NCBI GenBank assembly: GCA_934215475.1
Contig: CAKPZY010000003.1
Location: 1-64,000 of the forward strand
DNA: 64,000 bases
Direction of reading: 5' to 3'
DNA from: an uncultured Ligilactobacillus sp.
Lineage (GTDB): Bacteria > Bacillota > Bacilli > Lactobacillales > Lactobacillaceae
Shown: positions 21,075 to 30,025 of the stretch, piece after piece
Numbering within the stretch: position 1 is the stretch's first letter
Layout: every line of letters begins with the position of its first letter
Position numbers and translations under genes: made by a program
Notes under the pieces: model-generated
Databases searched by the model: none
Told to the model about the DNA's origin: nothing
The model's input: only the letters and a program-made list of their open reading frames with translations

Positions 21075-21866
21075 TTACAACAAACCGCAAAAATGCATTA
21101 GGGGCAACACAAATAAGATTGAATCGAACCGATCCAAGATCCCACCGTGACCGGGTAAGATCTTACCGGAATCCTTCACGTCGAAGTAACGCTTATAGGC
21201 GGACTCTGCCAGATCTCCGAATTGTCCGGCAATCGAAAGACCTAAAATTAATAATAACATTAAAATTAAGTTATATGTAAAGTATTCTTGCACCAAGAAA
21301 ACATATATGCCAACAATTACCAACGCAGCAACGGTACCGCCAATCGAACCTTCCCAAGTCTTGTTTGGACTTATATGCGGAGCCAATTTGCGCCGGCCAA
21401 ACTTCCGACCGATCATATACGCTCCGCTGTCGGTGACCCAAACGATAAAAAGAGCCAGTAAGATCAACCAAATGCTGCCTTGCCGAGCGTTGATCATATA
21501 ATGAAAGCCCAAGCCAATGTAAATGGTGCCGATAGTCAGTGCACCTGCGTCATCAAACGTAAAACGATTACGAGAAAAGACGCTGTTTAGCAATAACAAT
21601 AAAATTAGAAAGTACGCCAAGTCATAGTGAGTTATTCCTGCTGGCAAGATCTTTAACCATACATCCGGCACCAAAAATACCGCTGCTAGAAGATAAGAAA
21701 CGATAGCCTCAAATGAAACCAAAAGTATCTTTTTCATCATCAATATTTCTGAAACACCAACCAAACCCATAGCAATCACCAAAATATTAAACGGAGTCCC
21801 ACCTACAAAAAGTAATGGGATAAAGATCAATAAAGCTATGACTGCTGTTATTACACGTTGTTTCAT
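21075..21866 (-). CDS. cdsA: Phosphatidate cytidylyltransferase
   Basis: Converts phosphatidic acid and CTP to CDP-diacylglycerol, the precursor of all anionic phospholipids. A 263-residue, highly hydrophobic integral membrane protein with about seven helices; the signature is the C-terminal stretch around SPNKTWEGSIGG and VKDSGKILPGHGGILDR, with the metal-binding Asp residues. Overlaps the uppS stop by 4 bases, so translation is coupled. Confidence 0.97.
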   Translation of the reverse strand: MKQRVITAVIALLIFIPLLFVGGTPFNILVIAMGLVGVSEILMMKKILLVSFEAIVSYLLAAVFLVPDVWLKILPAGITHYDLAYFLILLLLLNSVFSRNRFTFDDAGALTIGTIYIGLGFHYMINARQGSIWLILLALFIVWVTDSGAYMIGRKFGRRKLAPHISPNKTWEGSIGGTVAALVIVGIYVFLVQEYFTYNLILMLLLILGLSIAGQFGDLAESAYKRYFDVKDSGKILPGHGGILDRFDSILFVLPLMHFCGLL

Positions 21867-22663
21867 TTGCTTTTGTTTTCTCCTTCTTTTGCCTTTATTC
21901 CCCCAAATCGACGCTCACGTTGTTGAAACGTCCAGATATCTTCATAGAGGTTTTGCGGCTGGTAATCTGGCCAATAAACGTCGTTAAAAATGAGTTCACT
22001 GTAAGCAATCTGCCACAACAAAAAATTGGAGATCCGCTGTTCTCCGCTAGTCCTGATCAAAACATCCGGGTCATTATGCGGCTTTAAATCAGCTGTCATC
22101 AGATAATCTGCAAAGAGCCTTTCGTCAACCTGGGCTACTTTGAGCTTATCATTCTTGACATCTTTAGTAATATGTTTAACAGCATCCAAAATCTCTGTAC
22201 GTGAACCATAATTTAAAGCAAAATTTAACACCATTCCTGTACATTCGCTGGTGTCTTTGATTGCGTCATTGACAGCTTTCTGTGTTTTGAGCGGCAGTCG
22301 TTTTTCATTACCCATGACATTGACCCGCACGTTATTCTTAATAAGGTTTGGAACAAAACGGTTAAAAAATATGATTGGAAGGTTCATTAGATAACTAACT
22401 TCATCGCTGGGCCGTTTCCAGTTTTCTGTTGAAAAAGCATAAAGAGTCAAAACCTTGACCCCAAGCTCACTGGCAGCTTCAGTGATCCTTTCAACAACTT
22501 CCATTCCTCTTTTATGACCGGCGATCCTAGGTAAGTGCCGCTTTTGGGCCCACCTCCCATTTCCATCCATAATGATGGCAATGTGTGCTGGAATTCGCTT
22601 AGGATCGAGGTCTTCTTTTTTTATTTGTTTGTGACTTCCCTTTTTCAAAATATTACCAAACAC
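21863..22663 (-). CDS. uppS: Isoprenyl transferase (undecaprenyl diphosphate synthase)
   Basis: Cis-prenyltransferase that makes C55-PP, the carrier lipid for peptidoglycan and teichoic acids. I place the start at the GTG at 22663 (266 residues), 8 bases from an SD AGGAGG; an upstream in-frame ATG at 22693 precedes that SD. Motifs include IIMDGNGRWAQKR, GHKRGMEVVERI, LYAFSTENWKRP and the C-terminal DVLIRTSGEQRISNFLLWQ region. The promoter at 22692-22721 overlaps the terminator of frr. Confidence 0.97.
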   Translation of the reverse strand: MFGNILKKGSHKQIKKEDLDPKRIPAHIAIIMDGNGRWAQKRHLPRIAGHKRGMEVVERITEAASELGVKVLTLYAFSTENWKRPSDEVSYLMNLPIIFFNRFVPNLIKNNVRVNVMGNEKRLPLKTQKAVNDAIKDTSECTGMVLNFALNYGSRTEILDAVKHITKDVKNDKLKVAQVDERLFADYLMTADLKPHNDPDVLIRTSGEQRISNFLLWQIAYSELIFNDVYWPDYQPQNLYEDIWTFQQRERRFGGIKAKEGENKSK

Positions 22664-22691
22664 AGAGTACACCTCCTGAGTATCAACCAAC

Positions 22692-22721
22692 ATTGTATCA
22701 AAAAAAATACAAAAGAGGCAA
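22692..22721 (-). promoter_or_regulatory. Promoter of uppS-cdsA-rseP-proS
   Basis: Extended -10 TGATACAAT (TACAAT at 22692-22697), 18-base spacer, -35 TTGCCT (22716-22721). The -35 lies inside the 3' arm of the frr terminator. Confidence 0.55.
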
Positions 22722-22772
22722 AATTTCCCAGAAAATTAGAAAAATACTAATATTCCAAAAATTTCTGCCTCT
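22700..22772 (-). terminator. Terminator of pyrH-frr
   Basis: Long minus-strand hairpin: the arm starting AGAGGCAGAAATTT (ending at 22772) pairs with the mirror arm at 22714-22726; a small inner hairpin ATTAG...CTAAT fills the loop. T-rich DNA including eight T follows. Its 3' arm doubles as the uppS -35. Confidence 0.75.
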
Positions 22773-22796
22773 CCGTTTTTCAGTTAACTTTCAGGC

Positions 22797-23360
22797 TTAT
22801 CCTGCAAGTACTTCTTTTTCTTTATCGTCTGTAATATTTTCAATATTTTTAACGGACTGATCCGTAACTTGTTGTGCTTGATCTTCCAAATTATGAAGTT
22901 CGTCTTCATTGATGTTTCCATCTTTTTCAGACTGCTTCAATTGATCCATCATTTCACGACGAATGTTGCGCACGGCAACTTTCCCTTTTTCAGCAGTAGC
23001 TTTAACTTGCTTAGCTAACTCATTTCTTCGTTCTTCAGTTAATTGAGGTATAACCAAACGAATTGCGGTCCCGTCATTTGCGGGAGAGATGCCTAGATCC
23101 GAAGCTAAAATAGCACGTTCAACATTTTTTAGAGACGATTTGTCATATGGTGTCACTAGAAGTACACGAGCTTCAGGGACCGAGATCTGCGCCATTTGAT
23201 TCAAAGGTGTCTGCGTCCCATAATAATCGACCTTGATCCTATTGAGTAAGCTGGCATTGGCTCGTCCAGCTCTGATGTGGCCTAATTCACGTTGTAAAGC
23301 ATCTTCCGATTTCGACATTTTTTCTTGTGCTTCTTTAATTATCGGACTATTGATTTTCAT
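22797..23360 (-). CDS. frr: Ribosome recycling factor
   Basis: With EF-G, dissociates the 70S ribosome after termination. A 187-residue protein of the family length, mostly three long helices, with the characteristic [19 protein letters not shown] and an insertion beta domain ([19 protein letters not shown]), then [27 protein letters not shown] in the C-terminal helix. It starts 3 bases after pyrH. Confidence 0.98.
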   Translation of the reverse strand: MKINSPIIKEAQEKMSKSEDALQRELGHIRAGRANASLLNRIKVDYYGTQTPLNQMAQISVPEARVLLVTPYDKSSLKNVERAILASDLGISPANDGTAIRLVIPQLTEERRNELAKQVKATAEKGKVAVRNIRREMMDQLKQSEKDGNINEDELHNLEDQAQQVTDQSVKNIENITDDKEKEVLAG

Positions 23361-23363
23361 GAC

Positions 23364-24083
23364 CTACTTACCCTCCACTGTTGTACCAATATTTTCTCCT
23401 AAGATAACCTTTTTGATATTTCCATGTTTGTTCATGTTAAACACAACCAACGGGATATCGTTATCCATGGAAAGAGAAGAAGCTGTGGTATCCATAACAT
23501 TCAACCCCTTATTTATGATATCCATGTGTGTTAAGTTGGTAAATTTTTTAGCGTTTGGATCAATTTTAGGATCGGCAGAATAAATGCCATCAACACCGTT
23601 TTTAGCCATTAAAATCACGTCTGCGTTGATCTCAGAAGCTCGTAATGCAGCAGTAGTATCGGTAGAAAAATATGGTGAACCTGTACCGCCGGCAAAAATG
23701 ACCACCCTATGTTTTTGCAAGTGGCGGATCGCTTTACGCCGAATATAAGGCTCAGCTATCTGGCGCATTTCGATAGAAGTTTGGACCCTAGTTGGAACTC
23801 CAATCTTTTCCAGATTATCTTGTAAAGCAAGTGCATTCATGATAGTTCCTAACATACCAATGTAATCAGCTTGCGCGCGCTCCATTCCCATTTGAGCTCC
23901 AGACTCACCGCGCCACATATTGCCGCCGCCAACGACGATGGCAATCTCAACGCCAAGATCATAAACCTCTTTCAATTCCTCAGCTACGTTTTTTATTTCC
24001 GGGGGATTTATTCCCTCACCCTTTTTTCCTGCCAAGGCTTCACCGCTAAGTTTAATAATTACGCGCTTGTACTTAATTGACAT
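23364..24083 (-). CDS. pyrH: UMP kinase
   Basis: Phosphorylates UMP to UDP for pyrimidine nucleotide synthesis; hexameric amino-acid-kinase fold. The 239-residue protein shows [45 protein letters not shown] and the C-terminal [15 protein letters not shown]. In most Lactobacillales pyrH follows rpsB-tsf; here its upstream neighbour is rplS, with a terminator and about 320 bases between them. Confidence 0.98.
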   Translation of the reverse strand: MSIKYKRVIIKLSGEALAGKKGEGINPPEIKNVAEELKEVYDLGVEIAIVVGGGNMWRGESGAQMGMERAQADYIGMLGTIMNALALQDNLEKIGVPTRVQTSIEMRQIAEPYIRRKAIRHLQKHRVVIFAGGTGSPYFSTDTTAALRASEINADVILMAKNGVDGIYSADPKIDPNAKKFTNLTHMDIINKGLNVMDTTASSLSMDNDIPLVVFNMNKHGNIKKVILGENIGTTVEGK

Positions 24084-24134
24084 GCCGCTCCTCCTATGTT
24101 CTATCGGGATATTATGAATTCATACTCAATATAA

Positions 24135-24163
24135 ATTTTAGCACAAATCAGAGAGTTATTGAA
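24135..24163 (-). promoter_or_regulatory. Possible promoter of pyrH-frr
   Basis: -10 TAAAAT (24135-24140), 17-base spacer, -35 TTCAAT (24158-24163, 3 of 6 matches). A second -10 TATAAT lies at 24225-24230. Confidence 0.4.
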
Positions 24164-24361
24164 CTATTGCCCACCGAAAAAATGACTAACTGTCCCACGC
24201 TCGTAGTACAATGCAAATATTTTAATTATAATATGCCTTACATTAGCTGTTATTTTCAATTACTAGTGTTTTTTGGCGAACAGGTCCACATTTATTGTGA
24301 CATCCATGGTTTTATTTGTTTGGCTTGAATGCCCTTAATTCATTAACATGGAGCCGAGGGT

Positions 24362-24392
24362 ATAAAAAAAAGTCCTTGATATCCAAGGACTT
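24362..24392 (-). terminator. Terminator of rplS
   Basis: Perfect 9-bp stem (24384-24392 with 24370-24378), 5-base loop, then seven to eight T on the minus strand, 8 bases after the stop. Confidence 0.9.
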
Positions 24393-24400
24393 GGAAAGCA

Positions 24401-24757
24401 TTACTTACGGCGACGTTCCGGAATACGAGCTGCCTTGCCTTGTAATTCACGCAAGTAATACAGCTTCGCACGACGTACACGACCGCTACGAATAACTTCG
24501 ATTTTATCAACACGTGGCGAGTTGACTGGGAAAGTCCGCTCAACACCAACACCGCTGCTGATTTTACGAACGGTATAAGTCTCAGAAACACCTTCACCAC
24601 GCCGCTTGATTACGACACCTTCGAACATCTGAATACGCTCACGCTTGCCTTCAACGATCCGTGCATGAACACGAACAGTATCGCCTGGGCGAAAAGCTGG
24701 AATATCATCACGCAGTTGAGCCTGAGTGATTTTTTCAATTAATGGATTAACTGACAT
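24401..24757 (-). CDS. rplS: 50S ribosomal protein L19
   Basis: Structural protein at the 30S-50S interface. I start it at the ATG at 24757 (118 residues, [20 protein letters not shown]), 7 bases after an SD AAAGGAAG; an in-frame GTG at 24775 overlaps that SD. Conserved features are [35 protein letters not shown] and the basic [16 protein letters not shown] end. It has its own promoter and structured leader downstream of trmD. Confidence 0.98.
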   Translation of the reverse strand: MSVNPLIEKITQAQLRDDIPAFRPGDTVRVHARIVEGKRERIQMFEGVVIKRRGEGVSETYTVRKISSGVGVERTFPVNSPRVDKIEVIRSGRVRRAKLYYLRELQGKAARIPERRRK

Positions 24758-24775
24758 TATTTTTCTTCCTTTCAC

Positions 24776-24829
24776 CGATATTCATGTCCAGTTGCAGCGG
24801 AATACCGTTAATATGGCATAGATAGCCAT
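24776..24829 (-). promoter_or_regulatory. Probable L19 leader (ribosomal protein autoregulatory leader)
   Basis: On the minus strand the transcript starting near 24828 can form a 5-bp hairpin ATGGC-loop-GCCAT (24813-24829) and then an 8-bp stem CGGTATTC/GAATATCG (24800-24807 with 24776-24783, one G-U pair) ending directly before the rplS SD. An L19 leader motif is known upstream of rplS in Firmicutes. The assignment rests on position and structure, not on an alignment. Confidence 0.5.
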
Positions 24830-24834
24830 AAATA

Positions 24835-24863
24835 AGTGTAGCATATGAACTTATTTGTGTAAA
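24835..24863 (-). promoter_or_regulatory. Promoter of rplS
   Basis: -35 TTTACA (24858-24863), 17-base spacer, extended -10 TGCTACACT (TACACT at 24835-24840). Confidence 0.65.
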
Positions 24864-24900
24864 TAGTTTTTTCATCGCAAAGTAAGGGTCAACAAAAAAG

Positions 24901-25632
24901 TTACTTTCTGCGCTTAATTTCATTGAGCCATGTTCTTTCTTGCTCAGAAAAATTCATGTTCTTCAAAAGGTCTGGCCTTCGCTGGTAAGTTTTTCGCAAA
25001 GATTCCTTTTTCCGCCAATCTGCAATTTTTTGATGGTCTCCGGAAAGCAGAATCTCGGGCACTTTTAAACCACGGAAATCGGCCGGCCTTGTATACTGGG
25101 GATATTCTAACAAACCAGATGAGAAAGAGTCATTGGAAGCTGAAGCAGAATTACCCAAGACTTCCGGCAAAAGCCTGACTGTTGCATCGATCATCGTCAT
25201 TGCTGCCAGTTCACCGCCAGTCAGTACAAAATCTCCCAGAGAAAATTCATCAGTCACACGTTTCTTGATGCGTTCGTCGTATCCTTCATAATGACCGCAA
25301 ATAAACGTCAGATGTTCTTCTTTAGCCAATTGCGCGGCTGCCTTTTGATCAAAAATACGCCCAGCGGGGTCTAAAAGAATGACCCGACCGGTTTCGGGTT
25401 CAGTTTGCTTTATGTGATCAAGCGCGTCAAAAATTGGCTGAGCTTGCAACAGCATACCTGCCCCACCGCCATAAGGATAATCGTCTACATGATTTTGCCG
25501 GTCATTTGTGAAATCGCGAAAATTTGTGATCTGAATATCTAAAATGTTTTTTTCACGTGCTTTGCCTATAATCGAAGAGGACAGAGGCCCGGCAAACATT
25601 TCAGGAAATAAACTCAAAATATCTATTCTCAT
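24901..25632 (-). CDS. trmD: tRNA (guanine-37-N1)-methyltransferase TrmD
   Basis: SPOUT methyltransferase that makes m1G37 next to the anticodon and so prevents +1 frameshifting. The 243-residue protein starts [17 protein letters not shown] and shows the trefoil-knot SAM motifs [24 protein letters not shown] and [15 protein letters not shown]. It overlaps rimM by 4 bases, the usual rimM-trmD coupling. Confidence 0.98.
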   Translation of the reverse strand: MRIDILSLFPEMFAGPLSSSIIGKAREKNILDIQITNFRDFTNDRQNHVDDYPYGGGAGMLLQAQPIFDALDHIKQTEPETGRVILLDPAGRIFDQKAAAQLAKEEHLTFICGHYEGYDERIKKRVTDEFSLGDFVLTGGELAAMTMIDATVRLLPEVLGNSASASNDSFSSGLLEYPQYTRPADFRGLKVPEILLSGDHQKIADWRKKESLRKTYQRRPDLLKNMNFSEQERTWLNEIKRRK

Positions 25633-26144
25633 TGCTCATCCAATCCTTCAAGCCAGTCGACGATCACACGGTGTTGGTCTAATTGCACACTTTTGATAAC
25701 ATCATTGATAGCTGGGAGCAGAACTTCTTTCCCATTCGGTCTTTTGACGACCCAAACGTCATTGGATCCTGTCTCCATTATTTCAGAAATCGTTCCGATC
25801 AGTTCATTTTGGAGAGAAAAAACGTCAAGCCCAATTATTTGCCGATAGTAATATGAACCTTCTCGTAAAGGATGTTGTTGTTCTTCTGTGATCTGCAACA
25901 TAACTCCCTTGTATTTTTCAGCCTCAGTAATGTCTGAGATCTCTTCAAAAGTCAGCAAATCAAATTGCTTTTGTCGTCTGTGCTTCTTGATCGTTAATTT
26001 CATAGGCACGGCTTTCCCATTGTCTGCAAAAACCACCTGTCCCGGCGCAAAACGTTTCGAAGCAAAATCAGTCACCGCCAAAGCCTTGACTTCTCCATGG
26101 ATCCCATGAGTATTTACGATTTTTCCAATGTCAAAGTATGTCAT
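25629..26144 (-). CDS. rimM: 16S rRNA processing protein RimM
   Basis: Binds ribosomal protein S19 and helps mature the 30S head. The 171-residue protein has the N-terminal RimM barrel ([16 protein letters not shown]) and a C-terminal PRC barrel ([19 protein letters not shown], then [12 protein letters not shown]). SD AGGAGGATC precedes the ATG. Its leader contains the hairpin at 26154-26187. Confidence 0.97.
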   Translation of the reverse strand: MTYFDIGKIVNTHGIHGEVKALAVTDFASKRFAPGQVVFADNGKAVPMKLTIKKHRRQKQFDLLTFEEISDITEAEKYKGVMLQITEEQQHPLREGSYYYRQIIGLDVFSLQNELIGTISEIMETGSNDVWVVKRPNGKEVLLPAINDVIKSVQLDQHRVIVDWLEGLDEQ

Positions 26145-26153
26145 AAGATCCTC

Positions 26154-26187
26154 CTAAAAAAAGCAGCCCCTGTTTCAAACATTGCTG
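26154..26187 (-). terminator. Terminator-like hairpin between khpA and rimM
   Basis: Minus strand: CAGC (26184-26187) pairs with GCTG (26164-26167), an internal loop follows, then GTTT with AAAC; seven T residues come directly after, close to the rimM SD. It is weak as a terminator and may set the rimM-trmD level relative to rpsP-khpA. Confidence 0.4.
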
Positions 26188-26215
26188 TCTGAACAAGAGA
26201 CTGGTCATTTTTTGC

Positions 26216-26467
26216 TTATTGTTTGTCCACGATATTCAACCGCACTCTTGCAGAATCATTCAAATGAACACTATAAACGATCGTACGCATAGCTTGAGCG
26301 ACCCGCCCATGCTTGCCGATCACACGGCCCACATCAGCTGGAGCGACAGATAAATTAAAATTTAAAAAATGTGCATCCCGATGTGTTGAGATCTCAACCA
26401 CATCCGGTTGTGCTACAAGAGGTTTTACAATTGAAAAAATTAATTGCTTAACATCTGTTTCATTCAT
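26216..26467 (-). CDS. khpA: KH-domain RNA-binding protein KhpA
   Basis: Single-KH-domain protein (83 residues) with the GxxG-type loop VIGKHGRVAQAMRTIV. In streptococci KhpA pairs with KhpB (Jag/EloR) and influences cell elongation and mRNA stability; that role is inferred here. It lies 10 bases after rpsP, the conserved position (ylqC in B. subtilis). Confidence 0.93.
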   Translation of the reverse strand: MNETDVKQLIFSIVKPLVAQPDVVEISTHRDAHFLNFNLSVAPADVGRVIGKHGRVAQAMRTIVYSVHLNDSARVRLNIVDKQ

Positions 26468-26477
26468 CTAACTTACC

Positions 26478-26753
26478 CTATTTCTTAGCTAACTTGCTTT
26501 CATGGAATTTCTTCATGATACCTTCCTTAGAAAGGATATTACGCACTGTATCTGAAGGTTGTGCCCCATTACCTAACCATTCCAAAATACGGTCTTCTTG
26601 CAAAACGACCTCCTTTGGTTGAGTTAAAGGATTATATGTTCCAACTGATTCGATCTGACGGCCATCACGTGGCGCACGTGAATCAGCGACAACGATCCGA
26701 TAAAACGGACGCCTTTTAGAACCCATTCTCTTCATACGGATTTTAACTGCCAT
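26478..26753 (-). CDS. rpsP: 30S ribosomal protein S16
   Basis: Structural 30S protein of 91 residues. The start [26 protein letters not shown] is the S16 signature region, seen as [16 protein letters not shown] then [23 protein letters not shown] follows. First gene of rpsP-khpA-rimM-trmD, with an AGGAGGTG SD. Confidence 0.98.
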   Translation of the reverse strand: MAVKIRMKRMGSKRRPFYRIVVADSRAPRDGRQIESVGTYNPLTQPKEVVLQEDRILEWLGNGAQPSDTVRNILSKEGIMKKFHESKLAKK

Positions 26754-26789
26754 GCTTTTACACCTCCTAAATATTTCTCAACGTTTATA

Positions 26790-26818
26790 AATATACCAGT
26801 TAATACAGAGCATGTAAA
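26790..26818 (-). promoter_or_regulatory. Promoter of rpsP-khpA-rimM-trmD
   Basis: -35 TTTACA (26813-26818), 17-base spacer, extended -10 TGGTATATT (TATATT at 26790-26795). Confidence 0.7.
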
Positions 26819-26891
26819 GGAATAATTCTTGACAGACTTAATTTTTTTAATTTTTAAAGTGAAAAATTGGGGTTAATGGCAAAAAGGACCC

Positions 26892-28328
26892 TTATCTCCG
26901 GCGTTTTCGCAATTTTTTTAATTTTTTCATTTTGCGTTTCTTATTCTTACGAGCCATCTTGTTCATCGACATTTTAGCCATTTTTCCTTGCATGCCGCTG
27001 CCAAACAGATTTTCCATCCCAGCAAAATTACCATTAGAAACTTTAGACATCATGTCGCGCATCTGTTTAAACTGCTTGATCAAACGATTAACTTCCTGAA
27101 CAGGACGGCCAGATCCGGCGGCTATCCGCCGACGGCGACTTGGTTTCAAAATGTCAGGGTCTTGCCGCTCTTTTGGTGTCATAGAATAAACGATTGCCTT
27201 TGTGTGCAGCATATCTTTGGGGTCGATCTGTGCATTTTTCAAGGCTGGATTATTCGCCATCCCTGGGATCATTTTCATAATATCTTCCATTGACCCCATT
27301 TTTTGGACTTGGTTGATCTGTTCAATAAAATCGTTAAAGTCAAATGAACTGGAACGCATTTTATCTTGAAGATCCTGAGCCTTTTGCTCATCATAATCTT
27401 TTTGGGCCTTCTCGATCAACGTCATCATGTCACCCATACCAAGGATCCGAGAAGCCATTCGGTCAGGATAAAAAATATCTAGATCCCCCATTTTTTCACC
27501 TTGGCCGACAAATTTGATTGGTTTGCCAGTGACTGCTCTGATCGAGAGAGCGGCCCCACCGCGAGTATCACCATCTAGTTTAGTCAAGACGATACCCGTG
27601 ATATTTAATTGTTCGTTGAAACCTTCAGCCACCTCTGTAGCATTTTGCCCAGTCATAGAGTCAACGGTCAGTAAGATCTCATCTGGGTGGGCTAACTTTT
27701 CAATGTCAGAAAGCTCTCCCATTAATTTTTCATCGATCTGCAAACGACCGGCAGTATCAATAAAAACATAATCATTTTTATTTTGTTGGGCAACTTTTAA
27801 ACCTTCAGCCACGATTTTGAATGGAGATACATCGGTCCCCATGTCAAAAACCGGCAAATCATTTTCATTTCCTAATGTCTTTAACTGTTCGATTGCAGCC
27901 GGCCGGTAAACGTCGGCAGCAATCATCAGTGGACGTGCATGTTGTTCATTTTTTAATTTTAAAGCTAATTTGCTGGCAGTAGTAGTTTTACCTGCCCCTT
28001 GTAAACCCACCATCATAATGATAGTCGGGATCTTAGGTGATTTGTTCAATGGAACCGCTTCTTGTCCCATAACTTTCACCAATTCTTCATTCACTATTTT
28101 AACGATCTGTTGCGCCGGTGTCAGACTTTCTAAGACCTCAGACCCCACCGCACGCTGGCGTACAGTTTTAACAAAGTCCTTGACAACTTTGAAGTTGACG
28201 TCCGCTTCTAATAACGCCAAGCGAATTTCACGCATCACTTCTTTAACGTCGCTTTCACTGATCTTACCCTTGCGCCTTAACTTCCCGATTGCGTTTTGCA
28301 ATCGTTCAGTCAATCCTTCAAATGCCAT
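26892..28328 (-). CDS. ffh: Signal recognition particle protein Ffh (SRP54)
   Basis: GTPase of the signal recognition particle; binds signal sequences and 4.5S RNA and docks to FtsY. The 478-residue protein has the N domain, the G domain with GLQGAGKTTTASKLA, DTAGRLQ and TKLDGDTRGGAAL, and the Met-rich M domain (about 310-445). Its tail is strongly basic (KKRKMKKLKKLRKRRR). It follows ylxM by 21 bases; the 4.5S RNA gene is not in this window. Confidence 0.98.
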   Translation of the reverse strand: MAFEGLTERLQNAIGKLRRKGKISESDVKEVMREIRLALLEADVNFKVVKDFVKTVRQRAVGSEVLESLTPAQQIVKIVNEELVKVMGQEAVPLNKSPKIPTIIMMVGLQGAGKTTTASKLALKLKNEQHARPLMIAADVYRPAAIEQLKTLGNENDLPVFDMGTDVSPFKIVAEGLKVAQQNKNDYVFIDTAGRLQIDEKLMGELSDIEKLAHPDEILLTVDSMTGQNATEVAEGFNEQLNITGIVLTKLDGDTRGGAALSIRAVTGKPIKFVGQGEKMGDLDIFYPDRMASRILGMGDMMTLIEKAQKDYDEQKAQDLQDKMRSSSFDFNDFIEQINQVQKMGSMEDIMKMIPGMANNPALKNAQIDPKDMLHTKAIVYSMTPKERQDPDILKPSRRRRIAAGSGRPVQEVNRLIKQFKQMRDMMSKVSNGNFAGMENLFGSGMQGKMAKMSMNKMARKNKKRKMKKLKKLRKRRR

Positions 28329-28349
28329 TAATTTTCCTCACTTTCACTG

Positions 28350-28688
28350 CTAATCTTCAGATTCTTCCACGTCATCCATTAAGTGCAGCAATGTTTTGTC
28401 CGTGCCATAATTTGTTTTGATATACGTTTGTAAAGCATCCATTTTTTGATTCCTGTTCAAAAAATCACGGTACAAGTGTAATTTGCTTTCGTAATTTTCT
28501 AAAATATGAGCCGTCCTGCGAATATTATCATAAACAGCCTGGCGAGAAATCGTAAAATTTTCCGCGATCTCACCCAGTGAATAATCATCCCGGTAATACA
28601 AGCCAATATATTGCATCTGTTTATCAGTTAATAGGTTCTCATAAAAGTCAAAAAGAGCATTGATCCGATTTGTTTTTTCAATTTCCAT
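28350..28688 (-). CDS. ylxM: YlxM-family DNA-binding/SRP-associated protein
   Basis: A small (112-residue) helix-turn-helix protein resembling sigma-70 region 4 ([25 protein letters not shown]), always encoded next to ffh; the streptococcal homologue stimulates SRP GTPase activity. I start it at the ATG at 28688, 5 bases after AGGTGG; the in-frame GTG at 28697 overlaps that SD. It begins 9 bases after ftsY ends. Confidence 0.93.
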   Translation of the reverse strand: MEIEKTNRINALFDFYENLLTDKQMQYIGLYYRDDYSLGEIAENFTISRQAVYDNIRRTAHILENYESKLHLYRDFLNRNQKMDALQTYIKTNYGTDKTLLHLMDDVEESED

Positions 28689-28697
28689 TTTTACCAC

Positions 28698-29975
28698 CTA
28701 TTTCGCAGGCTGAGCGATCAGGTCTTTGAAAAGACCATAGACGAATTCTTCTGGGTCAAAGTCTCGCAGATCATCCATCTGTTCGCCTAAGCCTACTAAT
28801 TTAACTGGCAAATGGAGTTCATTGCGAATAGCCAATACAATACCCCCCCTAGCAGTACCGTCTAGCTTGGTCAAAACAATACCTGTTACTTCAGTAACCT
28901 CTTTAAACTGTTTGGCCTGCGTCAAGGCATTTTGGCCTGTGGTGGCATCTAAGGTCAATAAAACCTCTTGCGGACTTTCAGGCAGTTCACGTTGAATGAC
29001 ACGTTTGATCTTAGCCAATTCATTCATTAAATTGACTTTATTTTGCAAACGTCCAGCCGTATCGACCAACAAAATGTCATAGTTCTCTGAACTTGCCTTT
29101 TTGACCGCATCAAAGACAACCGCGGCAGGATCACTTTGGGCCGGCTTTTTAACAATGTCAACGTTGACCCGCCGTGCCCACTCATCGAGCTGTTCTATGG
29201 CACCTGCCCGAAAAGTGTCGCAGGCAGCTAGAAGCACTTTTTTGCCCTCTTGTTCATAGCGATGAGCTAATTTGCCAATAGTAGTCGTTTTACCGACCCC
29301 ATTCACACCGACAAACAAAAAGACCGTTGGCCCCTTTTTAGCAAAAACTAGATCGTTCTCTTCCTTTTTTCCCTCATCCTCATATAAATTGACTAATTTT
29401 TCTACGATTGCATCTGAGACATCACTTTTAGATTTGGCATTGCGCAGCTTGACTTCGTCTTGCAGCTCATCACTGATCTTAACCGCGGTTTCGAACCCGA
29501 CATCAGACTCGATCAAATTTTCTTCCAAATCATCAAAGAAATCTTCATCCACATGGCGAAAATTTGCCAGCAAAGCATTGATTTTTGCTCCAAAACCTTG
29601 TCGGGTCTTTTTCAGCCCTTCATCATAGCGTTGGTCTTCACTGACTTCTTCAGAAACATCTGTTGACTTTTCGCGCTGCTCATCAGTAGACTGTGCTTCC
29701 GTTGACTTGTCACTTTGTCGTCGCTTTTCTAATGGCTGTGACTCTTCAGAAGCAATATCGGAGGAGTCATCGTTTTGCTCAGTTGTGCTTTCACCTTTTG
29801 CTGCGCTGGTTGGCTCGTCTTCTTTTTCCTGTGTATCTTCGCCTTTTTTAGACGTCTCTTTTTGATCCTTGTCAGCATCGTTTTCTTTTTCTAATTTTTC
29901 TTGCTCTTCTTTTTCTTTATCTTTTGTCTGGTCAGAACTTGAAAACGCATTTTTTAATTTATCAAAAAGTCCCAT
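28698..29975 (-). CDS. ftsY: Signal recognition particle receptor FtsY
   Basis: SRP receptor GTPase at the membrane. In 425 residues it has an acidic, Glu/Lys/Ser/Gln-rich A domain (about 15-120), then the NG domain with GVNGVGKTTTIGKLA from residue 223, DTAGRLQNK, TLDATTGQ and TKLDGTARGGI. The length and acidic linker are typical of lactobacilli. It lies 50 bases after smc. Confidence 0.97.
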   Translation of the reverse strand: MGLFDKLKNAFSSSDQTKDKEKEEQEKLEKENDADKDQKETSKKGEDTQEKEDEPTSAAKGESTTEQNDDSSDIASEESQPLEKRRQSDKSTEAQSTDEQREKSTDVSEEVSEDQRYDEGLKKTRQGFGAKINALLANFRHVDEDFFDDLEENLIESDVGFETAVKISDELQDEVKLRNAKSKSDVSDAIVEKLVNLYEDEGKKEENDLVFAKKGPTVFLFVGVNGVGKTTTIGKLAHRYEQEGKKVLLAACDTFRAGAIEQLDEWARRVNVDIVKKPAQSDPAAVVFDAVKKASSENYDILLVDTAGRLQNKVNLMNELAKIKRVIQRELPESPQEVLLTLDATTGQNALTQAKQFKEVTEVTGIVLTKLDGTARGGIVLAIRNELHLPVKLVGLGEQMDDLRDFDPEEFVYGLFKDLIAQPAK

Positions 29976-30025
29976 ATTATTTTCCTCCCATACAGGTTAT
30001 AACCTACATTTTAACAAAATGCGGC

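Larger units (their letters stand above)
24084..24400. other. Intergenic region pyrH-rplS
   Basis: A 317-base gap with no convincing gene. It holds the rplS terminator (24362-24392) and one or two minus-strand promoters for pyrH (24135-24163 and a TATAAT at 24225-24230 with -35 ATAACA 17 bases upstream). The rest is AT-rich and featureless to my eye. Confidence 0.6.

Noticed and set aside
26820..26860. Plus-strand TTGACA near 26829
   Set aside because: No suitable -10 and no plus-strand gene downstream; it lies antisense to the rpsP leader.
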